Below, in pieces: positions 1 through 13,576 of a DNA stretch of 64,000 nt. Under the pieces are notes generated by a model. It searched no databases, was not told the DNA's origin, and saw only the letters and a list, made by a program, of their open reading frames with translations. The stretch is from Archilochus colubris (Eukaryota > Chordata > Aves > Apodiformes > Trochilidae), in contig CM041083.1 in NCBI GenBank assembly GCA_023079485.1, positions 103,369,054 to 103,433,053 on the forward strand, read 5' to 3'. Each line of letters opens with the position of its first letter. Positions within the stretch are counted from its first letter, which is position 1. A program made the position numbers and the translations under genes.

Positions 1-3000
1 CAACCTAAAAATAAAACCATACAGTTCCAATACCAGGGTAAAGAATAGCCACACCTTTACTTTACACCTCCGAAGAAGTCCCTAAATTCCAGAACACAAT
101 TTACTTGGCTTTCAGTACAGATATTTAAAAAAACTTTTCAACCTAAAGATCAGTTTTCCATGGGTTCAAATTTTCTTCCTAGCTTTGTATAAAGTGGTAT
201 GTGTCAGGTTGAGTCACACCAGTCAAAGCAAGGTGACTGAAGAAAAGTAATGTGTCTCATTAATTGCAAGAGATTTCAGTAGCAAAACCAAATCTCACTT
301 GCTTCCAAAGTAGTTGCTTTTTATTCCTGGAAACAGTGTTTTCCAACTTGTTTTTATAAAGGCAGATTGTTTTCAAATGATCTTGGCACAGAATGTGGAC
401 AGTTCTGACGATTTTGTTTTAAAATGCTCAGCACATATCTAAGTACAGAAAAAACATTATTTAAATTTGTGGGTCTGCAACTTTATTTTGTTGTTATATA
501 GTATACAGTAGATACTTTAGTAGCTTATGATGGTGGAAAAGAACTTTAGAAGTAATTTTTTCTATGCTAATAAGGAAAACCAGCTCTCACACAACTGCAA
601 ATTTTATTTAAGTAGATGTACTCTCAGATGAAACTGAAGACACAGTAACAGAGTGAACCTTACCACATGAACTAGTTATGATCTTACCATATGATCTAGT
701 TAACTCAGAACTAAACTGGGGAATGAGGAACAAATTTTTTAAAAAGATACTCATTGTTCAGGAAGATGTCAGTGTTATTAGAACCTAGATACATCTTAAC
801 ATTTTTTAACATAGTGTACACAATGAAGTAGTTTGGCTTGTTGTTAATACTCTAGTCTAGGATGCAGGAAATCTCAGTTCATGAGATTTCCTTTTATTAC
901 AGCTGCAGTAATTTTTTTTTTCCAGGTGCAGCTGAGCTGCTTGAAGTTGTTCTCAGTCACTGTTCAGCACCTTCTGGCTGAAAGTTACTTACCACTCAGC
1001 CTTGAAATGTAGACATTCCTATTTCACTTCTGTTAAAATGATATTCAACTTTGAGCTGAGGTCCTGATGGAACTGAGTTAGTATTATCCATATCATATAT
1101 ATGCTCTGACACTTGAGAAGGCAGCAAAATCTTAGTTGGAAGTAAGATCTTGTCCATTTCAACTGTGTTTGTCAAAAGTATTTTATCCATTTACTCTGGT
1201 TTGTGAATTTAGAGTACAAGCTGTTAGACAAGAATTTAGCGCTCTGTGAGGCACTTAGTAGGACCCTCCTATTGTTTGAACCTCTTATTAATTTTTGTGA
1301 TATATATAATAAATCCACAGCAAACGAACACCAAGTGAACTCTACTATATGATATCTTAAAATTTATAATCCTATTATTACTTTTTTTAATTTATTTTAT
1401 CACAACAGTTACTTCACACCTTTCCTGTCGGAAGCTTGATAGAAGCTTTTTCTTTTTTTCAACACACTTAACATTGGCTTTCCAAATCATTTATTATATA
1501 TATAATTTTCTTTCTGCTCCAAATAAGATATATTCAACAACACCAAAGACAAATGTTAGTACACTCAAAAAAATCTGCTATTGTAATTGGAAGCTGCTTG
1601 AACTCATCAATTTTTTTTTTTAAATTGGGATATCAAAAAGGAAGAACTTAACTAACACTTTAAGTAGTCACTAAAGAGAAGATCTAAAGAGTTTCCCAGA
1701 TTTTTAAATCTCAAAATGAGGATAAGAATTATTTCTCTTCCTGAACATATTTTTCTATAACAGAAAAAATAAGACAACTTGAGAGAGCAGAAAGTAATAG
1801 GAACAGATGAATATATACAGAAATACTGTGTTTTGAAGAAAAAAAACCCAAGCCTTGGAACAACATTAGAAGGAATAGTGCTGGATCACCAACATAGAGA
1901 AGGCAAAAGAAAGCACCATTTTATTTTCTTGTATGAGACATTCATTAAATTGAAAGAGAGAAAAATTAATCCTTATTCTGACATCTAAATAATATTTTAC
2001 AAAACCAAGTAAAATTTCTCTCTGTTCATTTGGTACTAATGAAGGGTCAAATGAAGTTCACTGAATCTGTTCAGTAGTATGCCTCTTCTAGTACTTATTT
2101 TAACTCTTCTAGGTTATTTCCAATTTAAGGAAGAAAAAAAAGTTGTCACTTTATTTGGTTTTAGTTTTGGTTTTGTTTTCATAAGTTTTTCTTTTTACAC
2201 TCATTCTTGGATGCTTGGCAACCAAGAGAATATCACAGTGTAACAGACTGCACACGTGAGAGCACGGCATAATTGTACCTAAGAGAAATTTCTTATGGAC
2301 TCAATTTATCAAAGAAGTGAAGACACTTCAGTCTCCTTAACAGTCTTGTTGACACTTACATCACTACCCTACTTTCCTGCAGAGAAAAACTTATGTGTAA
2401 GGAATTTTACATTGTAATGGCGTGTGGGAATTTAGATCTTAGCTATGCTTCTAGGATATTATGCAGTTCTTGCCTCCCACTGAAAACAGACAAGTCTATT
2501 GTATGAATATGGAGTCTCAGTCTTTTTTCAAAGAAGAAATCTTGCATAACTGAGTTAAGGAAAAAAAATCAGTAGTGTCAAAACCTAAGACTGCTTACAC
2601 AGAATCATGTATATTAATTGGTGTTTCAGTAAGCTTAGCTTTTTCAGCCATGCTTTTTTTTATCTTCAGGGAATTACCATAGTTTGGACTCTTATTTTTG
2701 TTTTATAATTCATGTTATTGAGTGGTTTTCTAACTGGCATCCACCCAAAGAAAAAGTCATAAAGGATTCTTAACTCACTCATTTCATCGTGTCTTTACTG
2801 TGATGTCAAAATAAGAAGTATATTGATGAAATAGACATATAAATGTTGAATCAGAAATCTTATGTGGAGTGGTTACTTCATGAAAGATATCTAACATCGA
2901 GAAATTCATGCTTTCAATGATGTGTAATTATAGATACTCATATCCTATATGAATATCTTCAAGAACAAAATTCAGAATCTGGTATAAATAATTTAAAAAA

Positions 3001-4509
3001 AAAAAAAAAAGAAAAAACCCAAAACCAGATCAAGACTTTAAATCGTGTTCTGCCACACAACTGGTGCAGTACACACGGTGAATCACTTAGCTATATGACA
3101 GGAAGATACAAGGAAATAAATAAACAACTAGAAAAGTAAGAACTGTTTTTTTGAGCAATGACAGGGACAGAAATGTCTGTTGACTTACAAGATTCAGTGT
3201 CAATAGTGTTTATGATATTCCACAGACTTGTCCTTTACTGCATTTCTCTGTTGGGCTAAATTGTTCTGGGATATTCCTGAAAGAATATCAGCATATTGTA
3301 CCAACATCATCATGAATCTAAGACCTCAGGTAAGCTGCCCAGAACTTTCTCATAGGTGCTAGGTAGTTGTGTAGCCAGTATTTCTGATGCTCTGGAGGCA
3401 GAGGAAGAAATACCTCTGTCACAGGTTACACAGTCAATCTGCTAGACAGCTGTGTCCTTTTGATTCATATGTAAAAAAGCTACAAAAAGGTTTTAAAATG
3501 GAAAACAATATAGTGTTTTACCTTTCCCTAAAGCACTTAAAACCAAAGTGCTTCTCACCTGCACTGATCTTAAATAATTCATCAGTCACTGATACACAAT
3601 CCTTGTAATGCCCAACCTTAAGAATGTGGGAATAATTTCTATAGTGAAAAATAAAAACTTTGCCCTGAGGAATTAGCACATATTTTCCAAAAAACATCTA
3701 ACAGATGAGGGAAGCATAAAGTATTTAAATCTGGATATATCATGTAATGCCAAAGGTAAAAAAGAACTTTCACCTGCCTCTTGAGCAAAATATGATTACA
3801 GACAAGTAGTTAACAAGGACATGTACTACACTGGTGTCAGTTACTAAGTGGATTACACTAAGTTGGATTGTAAAACACAGAAGAGAAAAATCTTCTGACA
3901 TGCTTGCTCACATCTTTTCACTTGTACAATACTGCTTTAATGAAGCACAGTAAACAGTTTTGACTGAAGAACTATGTTTCCAGTTTGTCATACTATTGGT
4001 GTATAGATAACAGAAATTCAAGTCTGAATATGTTCTTGTTGATAATAAGGACAGAAAGATATATTAACTGAAACATAACATAGCAAACAAATAAAATAGA
4101 ATCCATTTAATCTTTTCTCATAAAAGCAGAGATATTAATTACATGTCCCTTCATTGATGACTTTATGGATTGAAACATAGAGACATCTACTGCTCTTGAA
4201 AACTTTATCTAAATGCAGTAATGTGCAATAAATTTATGCAGAAGATGTTTGATAACAAAATATTTAAGGCAAAATTATTGAGATTTAAAATATGACATGC
4301 ATCCACCTCAGTGTTACACATACCTATATGCAGAAGGAGCGTTTATTCTTAAATGATCCAACTTAAATAGACAAATTAATCTGTTTTAAATAATTTAATA
4401 CAAAGTGGCAACCTAAGCAAAATAAATAACCAGTCATAAAAACCCCCACTACATTAGAGTAACACTTGCAGTATCTTAAATATGTATGGAAGAAGTATGC
4501 TGATGGATG
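1..4509. other. Unique AT-rich non-coding DNA
   Basis: No gene is supported. Open frames are short (about 75 codons or fewer), lack family motifs and lie in AT-rich DNA where chance frames are expected. The only low-complexity feature of note is a run of 16 A at about 2995-3010 followed by more A-rich sequence. I recognise no repeat family. Confidence 0.6.
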
Positions 4510-4885
4510 TGACTTTCCAATTCTGTTTAGTAACTTTATCAGTGATCACGATGAGTGGATCGAGTGCACTCTCAGTAGGTGTGGGTGGAGTGCTTAGCTA
4601 CTTGAGGGTGGAAAGGCTCTGCAGAGGATCTGGAGAGGTCAGACTGACAGGCCTCGTCCAATTGTATGATATTCAACAAGAGCAGGGTCCTGCACTTGGG
4701 TCACAACTACCCCATGCAGTGCTACAGACTTGGGGGAGAGTTTGTGGGAAGTTGCCTGGCAAAAAAAGGACCTGAGGTATTAATTGACAGCTAACTGAAT
4801 ATAAGCCAGCAGTATTCTCAGGTGTCCAAGAAGGCCAATGGCATCCTGGTTTGTATCAGAACTAGAATGGCCAGCAGGCTATGAA
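4510..4885 (+). mobile_element. Old CR1 LINE fragment (part of ORF2, reverse transcriptase)
   Basis: The DNA follows the CR1 ORF2 stretch from the [11 protein letters not shown] region of the reverse transcriptase, through the segment holding the FADD active-site motif, to the part encoding [13 protein letters not shown] (near 4828-4860). A 97-codon open frame at 4482-4775 overlaps it but is not the original reading frame throughout. Neither the 5' part nor the 3' terminal octamers are present, so this is an internal remnant. Many substitutions and small indels relative to the copy at 12620-13666 suggest an old insertion. Exact ends are approximate because similarity fades gradually. Confidence 0.8.
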
Positions 4886-6107
4886 AGTGCAGTTGAAAGA
4901 CATTTAAATGCGATTGACAGACATTGAAATGATGGGTGAAGGTCAATTTGCTGCCACTACCTTGATACCTCTCTTCCTAATCTCCATTTGGCAGACATTG
5001 CTTCTTCATCACTCCCGCACTGGCATCTGGCACAGATAGCCCCAAGCACCTGGCAGTGATTGGACTCTCATACGAGAAGAAGCATTGCCAGTGAGCTCCT
5101 TCCTTCTCTGCCTGCAGCATACATTATATTAGGAGGAGGAGAAATGCATTAAAAATGATAATTTTAAAAAAATACGCAGTCCTCTGGAAGGACTCAAAGT
5201 GTTTTAGTGAGTGGGTATATATCTGGGTGGTGACCAGGCATCAGTGGTGTTTTTCACTCTAATTTATATAATGTCTATAACCTAAAGTTCAGCTTTGAGT
5301 CTTTGGCTTTTGAAGTTTGCAACTAATTCCAAGTTCTGCCAATTCCTCTTCCACAACATTTAGACTCCTGTTCATGGTTTTTAACATGAGTCAGCACTGA
5401 GGTTTTCCTTTTTTACAATTTCTTTAAATAATGCTTAACAGTGTCTTAAAGAAATTTCAGAGAAAAGGAATCTGTCAGACCAAACTGTAGAATTATTGTT
5501 TCTTTCTATATTCTGGTATGTCTTCTTGCCACATCAAATCTGGTTGGGCATGAGTGTAATGCTTCAGTTTGTAGCTTTGAAATTTCATCTACATGACAGA
5601 ACTACATCTATTTTGCCAGTGTTAACAGGGTTGTAGAGAAAAATATAATTAAAATGATTGTTCGTATTTCAGAAGAATGATGACAAGATTCCCTAGGGCT
5701 TTTGACAACACTAATTTAACTTGAAATAGGTCTTTGTTATGGGCATAAATTTAATACATCTTTACTCAAAGACTCTCAGCAGTGCTTATTATCTCAGACA
5801 CAGTACTGCACTAGTTTGGTTATCAAAATCAGGTCCACATCTATCCTGAATTGCATACGGACAGAATTCACCCATGTTGGGGACTGCATTACAAGTTTTT
5901 AAATGCCTTGGAATTGAATTCTGAACTGAGACTAATGTTCTCAGTCTGTTCTCAGGGAAAATTAGGGATCTCAGAATAAGGATACAAAAAGTCTGCACAC
6001 AGACATGGAAAATGTCATGGAGGTATGACAGAAATCATCAAAAAAGTTAATGCTTAAACTCTCCATCTTTGTACACTTGAAAGTTGTACTACTTCTTTCA
6101 TCAGCAT
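4886..6107. other. Unique non-coding DNA
   Basis: No gene or repeat recognised. The part at about 4930-5120 is richer in GC than its surroundings and may be an old unrecognised repeat, but nothing in it identifies a family. Confidence 0.5.
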
Positions 6108-6297
6108 TGTCATGAGAGTGGTGAAACACTGAAAATTTTGTCCAGAGAGGTGGTGGAACCTCCGTCACTGGAAACATTCAAGGTCAAGTTGGATGCAACA
6201 TGATCTAATTGAAGGTGTCCCTGCTCACTCTGGGAGGGTTGAAATAGGTGAACTTTAAGGGTCCTTTCCATCCCAAACCATTCTATGATTCTATGAT
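6108..6297 (+). mobile_element. CR1 LINE 3' end fragment
   Basis: This is the last 190 or so bases of a CR1: the segment encoding the ORF2 C-terminus (GTCCAGAGAGGTGGTGGA followed by a CTGGAAACATTCAAG-type stretch), a short 3' UTR, then two ATTCTATG octamers at 6280-6295 and a final AT. Only the 3' end was inserted or survives, the usual outcome of incomplete target-primed reverse transcription. Small minus-strand frames across it are shadows. Confidence 0.9.
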
Positions 6298-8429
6298 CTG
6301 TCAGTACCTTAAACATGCAAAGTCAAGAGTATCTTGAGGGAGTGGTTTTAAACTAACTATAGCAAAAAGTTTTGCTCCCTATTTTCTTCAGTTTTGGAAG
6401 GTCACTGTTTTTATTTAAATTTCTGATTGGTTCTGTAGGCAAGTATTTCACAAATTTGGAAAGCTATTATCTAATTAACAACTACATTTTCCCTCTTTCT
6501 AAGGGGATAAGTGAAAAAATCTCCTAAAGTACTGGATTTTCTCACGTCTCATTGATTCATCACCACCATTTTAAAAAGCTTTTAAGATGTTAAGAGAAAA
6601 CAGAGTCTGTACTGCTTCATTTTTAATTTTGAACTTTATTTACATGTGGAGCAAACACGTGATATAAACCACTAAACCCTGCTGAGTCAGCTTAATGTCT
6701 ACTAGCAGGACTGCTTTGTAAAGAGTAAAACTTCAGCAGTGACACTTTTATAGTATATTTAATACCTCTCTTCTGTGCTTACTTGATCAAGATGCCCTCT
6801 TCATGTCCTGCTTCCAATGTGATTTCACTTAGGAGCTAAAACTATCCATTTTCCAACTATCCATTGGAATGAAACTTTTAAATGTGTTTATAAAACTGTG
6901 TTCCTTTGGAACCATTTCAGTTGATACTTAGAAGGCAGAGACCTTTATCTTTTGCACTTTTAAATAATGGGATTTTAGCTGAGGAGGTCAGGTGGAGCAC
7001 ACCACACCTCTAGGCCACAAGTTGTTTTATCAGCTGTGATGCCATTAACTGGAGGGAAGAGGCCAGTCTGTTAAGTGGGAGGGAAGCCATGATACTGACA
7101 ATGTTAAAGCATTCAATAAAATGCAATCTAAAGAAACATGCTGTTAACAAAGCAGATATATTTGTGTTGAAGAAGAACAGAACAGTATCAAAAAGGTTTT
7201 AAAGAAGTGTTAAATGAGATGCTGAATTATTGGTTACAATTGGTTACAACTACAACTGGTTACAACTACACAGATCTGGTTATTCAGTTCTTAGAGTGTA
7301 TCATAGATCAAAAAGGGTTTAAAGAAAAAAAGAGAAGTAAATTATTTCATTTTTAATTAAGAATATATTTTCCAATTTTTTTACAGTATGTTTAGCATAC
7401 TTATAATGACTGTTAAATACATAGGCATTGGTACTGTAGTAATTAAAAAGAACAGGGTACATATGTTTCAAAATGTTAATCAAGTTTAATTGATTAATGG
7501 CATTTTTTCAAGTGCATTTCTAGTAGGGTTAGTTTGAAGACATGAGTTATGACATGCAATTTGGAAGAAAACAGAAGCTTTTTTTTTAATCTTAAAATCA
7601 AGGATTAGAATAGCAGATATTAATTATTGTTATTTATTATACAAAATAAGCACTTGGGAAATTGCATGTAGCCAAACATTCTGTTTTTAAGAATATAGCT
7701 GCAAAGGTAAGAAAAAGGTCCACACTTAAAGGTCCACATATATATGGCAACTTAATTCACAGAAGAGATTAAGTTTGTCTCCAGTCCAGTACATTGTGTT
7801 GGAACAGTAGTATTGAATGTCATCTCTACTGTTTTATTTACAGGGGTCTGTTAAATACATAGTAGGAACTGAAATAAGCTACATGGCTATGATGTGCATA
7901 TATTCCACCTTTTTAAGCAGGGAAGAAAGAACATCTGGAATACCCAGGCAACAAAATTAGGTAAGATTTAGAAAACTATCCTTATATAGTAAAAATTGAG
8001 GGGCTGAGTTGTTTTAACTTCTTCAAAATTATGCGGTGCTTGATCATGATCTAAAACTGCCTGCAGCAGTAGAAAAATGTCTGATACTACAGAGCCCTTT
8101 AATCTTTCAGACAAAAGCATAAAAAAAAAAGCTGGAAACTACAGCTTCTGAAAGTCCAGAGTGTCAGAAGTTATTTTACCACTAACCATTAAATCTGTTT
8201 ATTAAAAGCTGTGTTATTTAGTTCAGAGATTTCTTTGCTCCAGCCAAGAACTCTGACTTCCACATACCTAAATAATCTTCTATACTTTCCAGACATCCTG
8301 AAAAAGTCTTTCAGTGTAGGAAGCATGTGCCATAACCTCACTTGCAAAGATTTGGTTATAGGCAGAAGGCACAACTGATAGAAAAGGGAAGTATATTACA
8401 AGTGGCTCTCTTATACATTCATCTACCTA
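6298..8429. other. Unique AT-rich non-coding DNA
   Basis: No gene recognised. It holds a small tandem repeat (7230-7272, listed separately) and a slightly GC-richer patch at about 6970-7090 that I cannot assign. Open frames are at most about 60 codons. Confidence 0.55.
7230..7272. repeat. Short imperfect tandem repeat
   Basis: The word TGGTTACAA occurs three times in 43 bases, the last two followed by CTACA. This makes two near-identical 16-base units preceded by a partial one. It looks like recent local slippage duplication, with no sign of function. Confidence 0.85.
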
Positions 8430-9536
8430 CATGCACCTGTGCAAAGCATTTGGTATTGCCATACATGACATTCTGGTCTGTAAACTGGAACAATGTGCAT
8501 TGTGATGGATGGACCACTCATTAGATAAGGAACTGGCTGGGTGGTCACACCCAAAAAGTTGTGCTCAGTAGCTCAATGTTCAAATGGAGACATATGATGA
8601 GTGGTGTTCCTCAAGGATAGGTACTCTAACCAGTGCTGTTTAACATCTTTGTTGGCAACAGGGACAGTGGAATTGAGTGCAACCTCAGCAAGTTTGCTGG
8701 TGACACCAAACTGTGTAGTGAAGTCAATGTGCTGGAGGGAAGGGGTGACACTTGAAGAAGTGGGCTCATGCAAACTACATGAAATTCAACAAGGCCAAGT
8801 GCAAGGTTCTGCACCTGGGCTGAGGCAATCCCATGCACAAATAGAGGTCAGGAAGAGAAAGGATTTAGGGCAGTCCTTAGAAGAAGGACTTCAGGGTGAC
8901 AATGGACCAGTCATTTAAGATGAGATGTCAATGTGGTGCTTGCAGCAAACCATGTCCTGGGCTACATCAAAAGAAGCATAGACATCCAGCAAGGGAGGTG
9001 ATCATCCCTCTCCATTCTGTTGTTGTGAGACCCCATCCGTAGTACTGTGTCCGGTTCTGAAGTGCCTAACACAAAAAGGGCACAGAACTCCTTGAGTGTG
9101 GTCAGAGAGAGCCACAAAAATGGTCAGAGAGCTGTATCTCCTCCCCTGTGAAGCCAGGCTGAGGAAGCTGGTGTTGTTCAGCCTGGAGAAGCGGAGGCTC
9201 TGAGGTGACCTTTTAGCGGCTCTCCAATATCTGAAGGGGGCCTGCAAGAAAACTGGGGTAGGGGTGTTTGCATGGTGTGTAGTAAGAGCGCAATAGTTTT
9301 AAAGATGAAGAGGGGAGATTTAGGTTAGACATTAAATAATAATTTTTTCCTATGAGTGTGGTGAGATGCTGGAACACGTTGCCCAAGGAAGTTGTGGCTG
9401 CTCCCTCCCTGGTGTTCAAGGCAAGGTTGGATGGGGCCATGACCCTATTTTAGTGGTAGGTGTCCCTGCCCACAGCAAGGGAGTTGGAACTAGATGATTT
9501 TTAGAGTTCCTTCCAGCCATTCTATGGTTCTATGAT
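8430..9536 (+). mobile_element. Old 5'-truncated CR1 LINE, reverse transcriptase to 3' end
   Basis: Similarity to CR1 ORF2 starts around the reverse transcriptase motif A region (CTGTGCAAAGCATTTG near 8440, cognate to the S-K-A-F-D stretch). It runs through motif B (GTGGTGTTCCTCAAGGAT, about 8600), the IFVGNRDSGIECNLSKFAG-like stretch corresponding to the FADD region, the C-terminal domain and the 3' UTR, and ends in two octamers at 9519-9534 (ATTCTATG, GTTCTATG) plus AT. The frame is broken repeatedly, so no protein can be made. It belongs to a different and older subfamily than the copy at 12620, as its core words and 3' UTR differ. Confidence 0.9.
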
Positions 9537-9688
9537 CTCACAGGGGGCAGGGAACTCTTACTCTGGTTGGTAGAAGAAAGAAGAGCTATTTGAGAGTTGT
9601 TTCTTTACAATCTGAATGTGTTAAGTTTAGGACCTTAATTTACCTCAAAATTCCTTCTAAATTTTCTCTATTTTGAATTAAATCAAGG

Positions 9689-9745
<57 letters not shown>

Positions 9746-12619
9746 CCCTGTCTGGTTTCCAGTACAAATAACTTCACAGAAAGCCACCTGGTGTCCTGAT
9801 AAAACAGGCTTGTTCAGGTGAATGGAATCCTTCCTTTAACATCACTGAAAGGACTGGCTTATTTCTATGATATACTCAGTTGTATAACAAGTCCAGCTAA
9901 TAATTATGTATTTGCTTGAGATGAAAGTAGCATTTGTTAATAAATGATTCTCTTATTGATTAAAGGCAAAGAATCATTTGTTAAGTACATTTGATGAAAG
10001 TCAGTCATGGTTTTTGTACCAGTCATTGATTTATTTATTTTTCCAATATTTTGTAAGGCGAACAATCAGTTCTATTAGAGGAAAGAAAGCAAAAGAAAAT
10101 TTACTAGACCCACAATTAAATACATCCATGACAGAGAGACAAGAATGTAAGAAATATATCCTTACAACAATGCACACAGGTAATTTTCAAAATTTGGTTT
10201 TAACTACATATCTTAAAAAACCAAAGTATAAATCCAACAGTCACTGAGCCATTATGCAATTGTAACATTAGCTTGTATGAGTAGTGTGTATAATAATATA
10301 AATTAATAACCTTTCAAAGCTGTTAGATCTTAGTGAGACAGTCAGTACAAATGCTCTGATAATAAAAAAGTAATCTAATGTTTTAAACTAAAACAAAATA
10401 CACCTAAATGAACTCATAACTGTGGAAATTGTAATAAATTTGAATGTAAAAATGTATTTACATTTATACCATGAGACAACAAATATTTTTTTTTTAAAAG
10501 AAAATAATAATCCCTTTTATCCTTACATTCTTATATTCTATCTAAACCTGGACCATACTGCTATGCTTAAGCTGACTCAATTAAAACCTATGATTATTTT
10601 TAATCAAGCTCTCTCTTCTTTTAAATATCTATTTCATAAGGCGCAGAGAGGTATTGGAAAACTTACATCTAAAGTAAAAAGTCAGTATCAAAATTTCATT
10701 AGCCACATGGTGTATCAAGGGAGATTAATTAAGCATAAAGATCAATGCACAAATTTAATATTGCAATAGATCCATAAATGTTGAGCAAATGCATGGCTGT
10801 CACTGTTTTCCACAGGGCAACTTCTCATAAATTTATCTCAAAAGCTGCAGAATCATCAATAATGTTTTTTGGTGAGAGGAAGACAGAGTGAGGGAGGTGA
10901 GAGACAAAATTGATTTTGTCTTGATTCATTAAATTTTTGTGACCAAAATTGTGCTTCTGAATGTGTTTTTTCCAGTAGGAACTTTTTCAGTGAATTACGC
11001 AGGCAATAAAAATTGATTTAAAGAGTCCAAAATGGTTTTCTTTCCGTACATTCAGCTCATTATTTTCACTGTAATAAATCAACTATTCAGTAATCACTCA
11101 GAGTGCAGGAGCTGACAGAGGTCTCCTTCTCTTATGTTGTGATTGCCTATATCATACATCACTATGCAAAACAACAGCCCAGTTCAGGTTATTCTTATGA
11201 GATGATAATGCCTAGAGTGTAATTTTCCAGCAAACTGGAACACAGATAATACTTTAAAAGTCAATTTTGATGTAATAAAGAGCTGCTTTATTACAGCTAA
11301 ACTCATAGAAGAATTACTGACAATCCTCCTTTTTGCCTGAGACATGTTCTGATGTGGTCTAGCAGATAATATACAGGAAGCAGTAATCCCATCGGTTCTG
11401 ACTAAAACAAATGCTTGGGTATTAGAATGCATTAGTGTTGTTGTTAACTCACTTCCTCCTGGACTTAAAAGTAAATTACATGATTCTCTTCAGGATATGT
11501 ATTTAGTTGAGTTGAAAAATTGATGTGATTCCAAATTAGCCATTTGTGATGGCAGAACTGAATGGGAGCATTATTTCCCATTAAGAGACAGTGTCATTAT
11601 CTTTTTACTGCTGGTGTCCAGTATTTATGACTACAAGTTTTCCAATGTTTCTTTCAAACCCCCTGTGAGAAAAATCAATACAATTACATCTACATCTACA
11701 ATATTCTTTAGCAAAATGTAAAATATGACAAGGTAGAGACTATTGCATTTAGGATCAGTATACATGGAACAAATTCTGTTAGCAATGCCCTGCTTTCAGG
11801 AAATAATAATTTTTCTTTCACCAATTTGTTGCTTAGGATAGTATTCGGGGAGTACAAATATCAGAAGAGATTCACCCTGCTTAGTGTTAGGCATTACATT
11901 TGATGCACCCACCTTAGGGTCAACACACAGTTAAGGAAGCAAATAGACAGTCCTAAGGAACAATAAACAATTTATCTAACACTTTAGGGAATACATTAGG
12001 ACATTATCTGATATCAGGAATTTACCTAAATTACTATTTCTTTCCATTGTCAATGTCTTATTTTATTAATCTGTCTTACACCCTATTTCCATCTCACTTC
12101 AGTCTACGACAATATAATTTACTCCCAAGTTTTCTTCTGGAGTTAGTAAAATAATTCCTTTAAGAAGAGATTCAAGCATTTTTCAATCTGTCTTCTGGCT
12201 GATACTATGGATGTGTACCAATCATGTACATCTCCATCAAGAATTAATCTTCTACATTGTCTAGGGACGTCAGCTGTCTGTCTAAATGTCCATGACTTCA
12301 CAGCCTCAAAAAATGAGGTCATATATATTTCTGGGAAACTGTAAAATTTCCTTCTATTATTTCAGGCTCTTTTAAGTTAAAGTAACATTATTGGCATTAT
12401 ATGTATGCCATGTTTAGTGAGATACTTCTTAGATTGAGCAGAAAAATGATATGATACAAGCCAACAGTTGTGTAGAAGGCTAGTCTGCTCCTCAGAATAA
12501 TTTTGAACATGTTACTTCAACATCCAATATTCTGCCTTAAGTGTAGTTCAGGAAAAAAATATAGATAAAATATATGGTGACTTACTCAGATGAAAGTACC
12601 TACTATGTAGACCCTTACA
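9537..12619. other. Unique AT-rich non-coding DNA
   Basis: Apart from the long T run at 9691-9745 nothing is recognised. A 115-codon open frame at 10422-10769 has low-complexity AT-driven composition (rich in N, K, I, L, Y and F), no motif and no exon context, so I do not call it a gene. Confidence 0.55.
9691..9745. repeat. Poly(T) run, 55 T
   Basis: An uninterrupted run of 55 T, the longest homopolymer in the window. On the minus strand it reads as poly(A), so it could be the tail of a minus-strand retroposed sequence lying to its right, or simple homopolymer expansion. Its true length is uncertain because sequencing handles such runs poorly. Confidence 0.9.
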
Positions 12620-13576
12620 TGGAGGGCCGGGCCCAGAGAGTGGTGGTGAACGGGGCTGCATCCAGTTGGCGGCCGGTCACTAGTGGTGTCCCCCAGGGAT
12701 CAGTATTGGGCCCAGTTCTGTTTAATATCTTTATCGACGACTTAGACGAAGGGATTGAGTCCATCATCAGCAAATTCGCAGATGACGCCAAGCTGGGAGG
12801 AAGTGTGGACCAACTCGAAGGCAGGAGGGCTCTGCAGAGGGACCTGGACAGACTAGAGAGCTGGGCCGATTCCAACAGGATGAGGTTCAACAAGGCCAAG
12901 TGCCAGGTCCTGCACTTTGGCCACAACAACCCCATGCAGCGCTACAGGCTGGGGACAGAGTGGTTGGAGAGCAGCCAGACAGAAAGGGACCTGGGAGTCT
13001 GGATTGACAGGAAGCTGAACATGAGCCAGCAGTGTGCCCAGGTGGCCAAGAAGGCCAATGGCATCCCGGCCTGTATCAGGAACAGCGTGGCCAGCAGGTC
13101 CAAGGAAGTGATTCTGCCCCTGTACTCAGCGCTGGTGAGGCCACACCTCAAGTACTGTGTCCAGTTCTGGGCCCTCAGTTTAAGAAGGATGTAGAGGTCC
13201 TGGAACAGGTCCAAAGGAGGGCAACCAGGCTGGTGAAGGGACTCGAGCACAGGCCCTATGAGGAGAGGCTGAGAGAGCTGGGGCTGTTCAGCCTGAAGAA
13301 GAGGAGGCTCAGGGGAGACCTTATTGCTGTCTACAACTACCTGAAAGGAGGCTGTAGCGAGGTGGGAACTGGACTCTTTTCACAGACGCCCTTCAACAAG
13401 ACAAGAGGACACAGTCTTAAGTTGTGCCAGGGGAGGTTTAGGTTAGATATTAGAAAGAATTTCTTCACGGAGAGGGTGATTAGGCCATGGAATGGACTGC
13501 CCGGGGAGGTGGTAGATTCTCCGTCCCTGGAGACATTTAAAAAAAGACTGGATGTGGCACTCAGTGCCATGGTCTA
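12620..13576 (+). pseudogene. CR1 ORF2 remnant: reverse transcriptase, truncated and frameshifted
   Basis: The C-terminal part of CR1 ORF2, which in an active element encodes endonuclease plus reverse transcriptase for target-primed reverse transcription. Frame 1 is open through about 13170 ([21 protein letters not shown] and the VAKKANGI stretch). It then loses register because one base is missing near 13173, where the other copy reads GGCCTCTCAG and this one GGCCCTCAG. The original protein continues in the other plus frame from about 13175 ([15 protein letters not shown]) to a stop at 13575-13577, after DVALSAMV. Endonuclease, RT fingers and motif A are absent, so it is dead even apart from the frameshift. 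Confidence 0.93.

Noticed and set aside
10422..10769. 115-codon open frame
   Set aside because: AT-rich composition, no motif, no exon or promoter context; expected by chance at this length and base content.
12615..13250. Open frames on the minus strand over the CR1 at 12620
   Set aside because: They are antisense shadows of the CR1 reverse transcriptase, whose own frame carries FADD and the other family motifs.
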